Assembly: GCF_015223105.1 (NCBI RefSeq)
Contig: NZ_JADFTZ010000001.1
Location: forward strand, 186,001-250,000
Direction of reading: 5' to 3'
Length of the DNA: 64,000 nt
Origin: Flavobacterium proteolyticum
GTDB lineage: Bacteria > Bacteroidota > Bacteroidia > Flavobacteriales > Flavobacteriaceae
Positions 62,034 through 64,000 of this stretch are shown one piece after another; positions within the stretch are counted from its first letter, which is position 1, and the number at the start of each line of letters is the position of its first letter. The position numbers and the translations under genes were made by a program. The notes under the pieces were generated by a model that was given only the letters and a program-made list of their open reading frames with translations, did not search any database and was not told the origin of the DNA.

Positions 62034-62041
62034 CTCCTTTT
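62034..62041 (-). promoter_or_regulatory. Shine-Dalgarno sequence of ftsZ
   Basis: AAAAGGAG on the minus strand with 5 nt to the ATG; overlaps the stop region of ftsA. Confidence 0.6.
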
Positions 62042-63416
62042 ATTCTGCGTTATCTAAAAATTCTTTAATCTTATCAATGTATTTATCAAAAAACGAACGT
62101 TTGATTTTGTCATCAGTTGTTTCGTGCTTGATAGGCTGAGTTGCTTTTGGCTCCTCTTTTTCTTCCTCAACAACTGGCTCTTCCACCACTACTTGAGGGC
62201 GAACCACCACAGGTTCTTCTTTTTTCATTTCTACAAATGGAGTAGCACTTTTCGTATTATTTCTAATACTGTTCATTACTAATCCAACCGCTGTAGCATA
62301 TAATGGACTTGACAATTCTTCGTCTGAATCTCCTGCTAAATGCTCGTTTGGATAACCAATTCTGGTATCCATTCCTGTAATGTATTCTACCAATTGTTTG
62401 ATGTGTTGCAATTGTGCTCCACCACCTGTTAATACAATTCCAGCAATTAATTTTTTCTTAGGATCTTCGTGTCCGTATAATTTAATTTCGGCATATACTT
62501 GTTCAATAATTTCTACCACTCTAGCGTGAATAATTTTTGACAAGTTTTTCAACGAAATTTCTTTTGGCTCTCTACCTCTTAAACCTGGAATAGAAACAAT
62601 TTCGTTGTCTTTATTTTCTCCTGGCCAAGCAGAACCAAAACGCGTTTTTAATAACTCCGCTTGTTTTTCGATAATTGAACATCCTTCTTTTATATCTTCC
62701 GTAATTACGTTTCCTCCGAAAGGAATAACTGCTGTGTGACGAATGATTCCATCTTTAAAAATGGCTAAATCGGTTGTTCCGCCACCTATATCAATTAAAG
62801 CAACTCCTGCTTCTTTTTCTTCCTGACTCAATACTGCATCAGCCGAAGCTAATGGCTCTAATGTTAATCCAGATAATTCTAATCCGGCACTTTTGATGCA
62901 TCTTCCTAAATTACGAATAGAAGCCGCTTGCCCTACTACTACGTGAAAACTAGATTCTAATCTTCCTCCGTACATTCCGATAGGTTCTTTAATTTCAGCT
63001 TGACCGTCGATTTTAAACTCTTGTGGCAACACGTGAATAATTTCTTCACCTGGCAACATCGCTAATTTATGAACTTGTCCAATTAACGTATCAATATCAG
63101 CATCACCTATTACTTCTTCTGCATTTGGGCGACTGATATAATCGCTATGTTGAATACTGCGAATGTGTTGTCCAGCAATACCAACCACTACATCATTAAT
63201 TTTGTAACCTGAATCGTTTTCAGCATCGGTAACCGCTTGTTGAATCGATTGAATGGTTTGTGTAATATTATTTACAACACCTCTGTGAACACCTAAACTT
63301 TTTGATTTTCCTATTCCTAGAATTTCAAGCTTTCCGTATTCATTCTTCTTCCCTATCATCGCTACAATCTTAGTTGTACCAATGTCTAATCCTACTGCAA
63401 TGTTGTCTTTGTTCAT
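62040..63416 (-). CDS. ftsA: Cell-division protein FtsA
   Basis: 458 residues, an actin-fold ATPase that anchors FtsZ to the membrane. Motifs: VGLDIGTTKIVAMIG at the N-terminus, VALIDIGGGTTDLAIFKDG near residue 205 and IVLTGGGAQLQHIKQLVE near 320. The C-terminus has a Pro/Val/Glu-rich segment (VVRPQVVVEEPVVEEEKEEP) before an amphipathic helix (RSFFDKYIDKIKEFL) that would bind the membrane. Lies between ftsQ (gap 8 bp) and ftsZ (gap 11 bp). Confidence 0.97.
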   Translation of the reverse strand: MNKDNIAVGLDIGTTKIVAMIGKKNEYGKLEILGIGKSKSLGVHRGVVNNITQTIQSIQQAVTDAENDSGYKINDVVVGIAGQHIRSIQHSDYISRPNAEEVIGDADIDTLIGQVHKLAMLPGEEIIHVLPQEFKIDGQAEIKEPIGMYGGRLESSFHVVVGQAASIRNLGRCIKSAGLELSGLTLEPLASADAVLSQEEKEAGVALIDIGGGTTDLAIFKDGIIRHTAVIPFGGNVITEDIKEGCSIIEKQAELLKTRFGSAWPGENKDNEIVSIPGLRGREPKEISLKNLSKIIHARVVEIIEQVYAEIKLYGHEDPKKKLIAGIVLTGGGAQLQHIKQLVEYITGMDTRIGYPNEHLAGDSDEELSSPLYATAVGLVMNSIRNNTKSATPFVEMKKEEPVVVRPQVVVEEPVVEEEKEEPKATQPIKHETTDDKIKRSFFDKYIDKIKEFLDNAE

Positions 63417-63421
63417 AACTT

Positions 63422-63427
63422 CTCCTA
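63422..63427 (-). promoter_or_regulatory. Shine-Dalgarno sequence of ftsA
   Basis: TAGGAG on the minus strand, 5 nt before the ATG. Confidence 0.55.
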
Positions 63428-64000
63428 TTTCTTACAAACCACTTGTTGTGTAAACATCAAGTTTACTTCTTTATAATTTTTAATCAATGTATCTCTAATA
63501 GCATGATGGTAAAAAGCTTTATAATTCTTAAACTTTCTTTCCACGTTCTTTGGTTGCCCAAATACTATTTTATAATCATAACTTCTGTTGGTTAACACCA
63601 CATTTCCAGAAGGCATAATTTCAGCAGCCGTAATGTTTTTGCTTAAGAAATCATCTTTTTTGATTTCGTTAAACAACTTCAAATATGGCTTACAATTTTC
63701 TTCACTTATTGCGCCGACAACCAGCGGAACACGTGCCGAAAAATTTTCCGACAATGACATCCTATCTCCTTTTGAATCAAGATAGTAACTATCAACATCA
63801 GTAATAACTCTTACGATTGGGGTCTTTTGAGTAATACGCGTATTTAGAAATCCGTCTACTGTTGAAAAAACTTGTGCTTTTTCAATCATCTCGTGATCAT
63901 CGAGAACAGTTTCTAAAGTATTCAAATCTAATTTATCTTTTTGAATTGTTGAAGCACCTCCAAAATTTTGTATTAACAAGTTATTAACCATTTCATGTGT
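63425..64000 (-). CDS. ftsQ: Cell-division protein FtsQ (N-terminus beyond the window)
   Basis: The frame runs off the window edge; residues THE precede the ATG at 63991 in frame, so that ATG is most likely internal. The visible part shows the FtsQ/DivIB beta domain: LNTLETVLDDHEMIEKAQVFSTVDGFLNTRITQKTPIVRVITDVDSYYLDSKG and the later FQxx-type strand AAEIMPSGNVVLTNRSYDYKIVFG. FtsQ scaffolds the divisome in the periplasm. Position directly before ftsA confirms the identity. Confidence 0.9.
   Translation of the reverse strand, partial: THEMVNNLLIQNFGGASTIQKDKLDLNTLETVLDDHEMIEKAQVFSTVDGFLNTRITQKTPIVRVITDVDSYYLDSKGDRMSLSENFSARVPLVVGAISEENCKPYLKLFNEIKKDDFLSKNITAAEIMPSGNVVLTNRSYDYKIVFGQPKNVERKFKNYKAFYHHAIRDTLIKNYKEVNLMFTQQVVCKK

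Noticed and set aside
63834-63845. Fourth palindrome copy in ftsQ (AATACGCGTATT)
   Set aside because: The half-sites abut without the 8-bp centre and lie inside a coding region with no promoter.

Overview
The window is a chromosomal segment of an AT-rich member of the Flavobacteriaceae, most likely Flavobacterium or a close relative. Four things show this. The gldK-gldL-gldM-gldN core of the type IX secretion (T9SS)/gliding machinery is present. An exosortase of the XrtF type is present. The primary sigma factor is the short Bacteroidota form. Many genes are preceded by the Bacteroidota -7 element TAnnTTTG, usually without a Shine-Dalgarno sequence. I see no phage, IS element, CRISPR array or rRNA. 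There is one tRNA gene (Arg, anticodon UCG).

Layout. 1-3.7 kb: 3' part of alaS, a lipoprotein, a RidA-family protein. 3.8-4.7 kb: GSCFA protein. 4.7-10.5 kb: an operon of three exported proteins, then a TPR histidine kinase/LuxR-type response regulator pair flanked by two tiny membrane-peptide ORFs. 10.5-14 kb: ABC-F protein, DUF983 protein, FAD oxidoreductase. 14-22.5 kb (minus strand): topA, an arginase-fold protein with a broken metal site, and gldK-L-M-N. 22.7-29.3 kb: miaB, sigma-54-type AAA+ activator, lptE-like, TPR protein, secG, groES-groEL. 29.4-36.8 kb (minus): dabA-dabB-sulP-porin, a probable inorganic-carbon uptake locus. 36.9-40.5 kb: heavy-metal cluster (HYC_CC_PP protein, TonB receptor, secreted HMA metallochaperone). 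40.5-43.8 kb: beta-CASP hydrolase, ATP-cone/nuclease fusion, XrtF with its partner. 43.8-48.3 kb: GAF protein, cation/proton antiporter, rpsO, pnp. 48.4-56 kb: TonB receptor, two tandem DUF4249 lipoproteins, MG2/plug protein. 56-64 kb: rpoD, rpe, CBS protein, M90-like peptidase, tRNA-Arg, YqeY protein, and ftsZ-ftsA-ftsQ (ftsQ runs off the end).

The most interesting signal is at 4.7-10.5 kb. A nearly perfect 22-bp palindrome (AAATACG-N8-YGTATT) occurs three times in this region and I saw it nowhere else in the window. Each copy lies exactly 42 bp, start to start, ahead of the same weak -7-like element (SAATTTTR). The sites precede the exported-protein operon and each of two ORFs for 38-42 residue single-span membrane peptides. 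The two peptides share a C-terminal LLLNxYNxIY motif and both start 71 bp after the start of their palindrome. I infer an activator-controlled regulon of the adjacent two-component system, with the peptides as outputs or feedback partners of the kinase.

A second unexplained signal is a set of heptanucleotide repeat arrays. Three intergenic elements (24.2, 57.0 and 59.4 kb) are pairs of degenerate 7-bp arrays in inverted orientation. A one-armed version lies at 45.6 kb and a short array lies inside the GSCFA gene. A third signal is an exact-length 1221-bp tandem duplication of a DUF4249 gene, with a 10-bp microhomology at its junctions and a vestigial start of the following gene between the copies.
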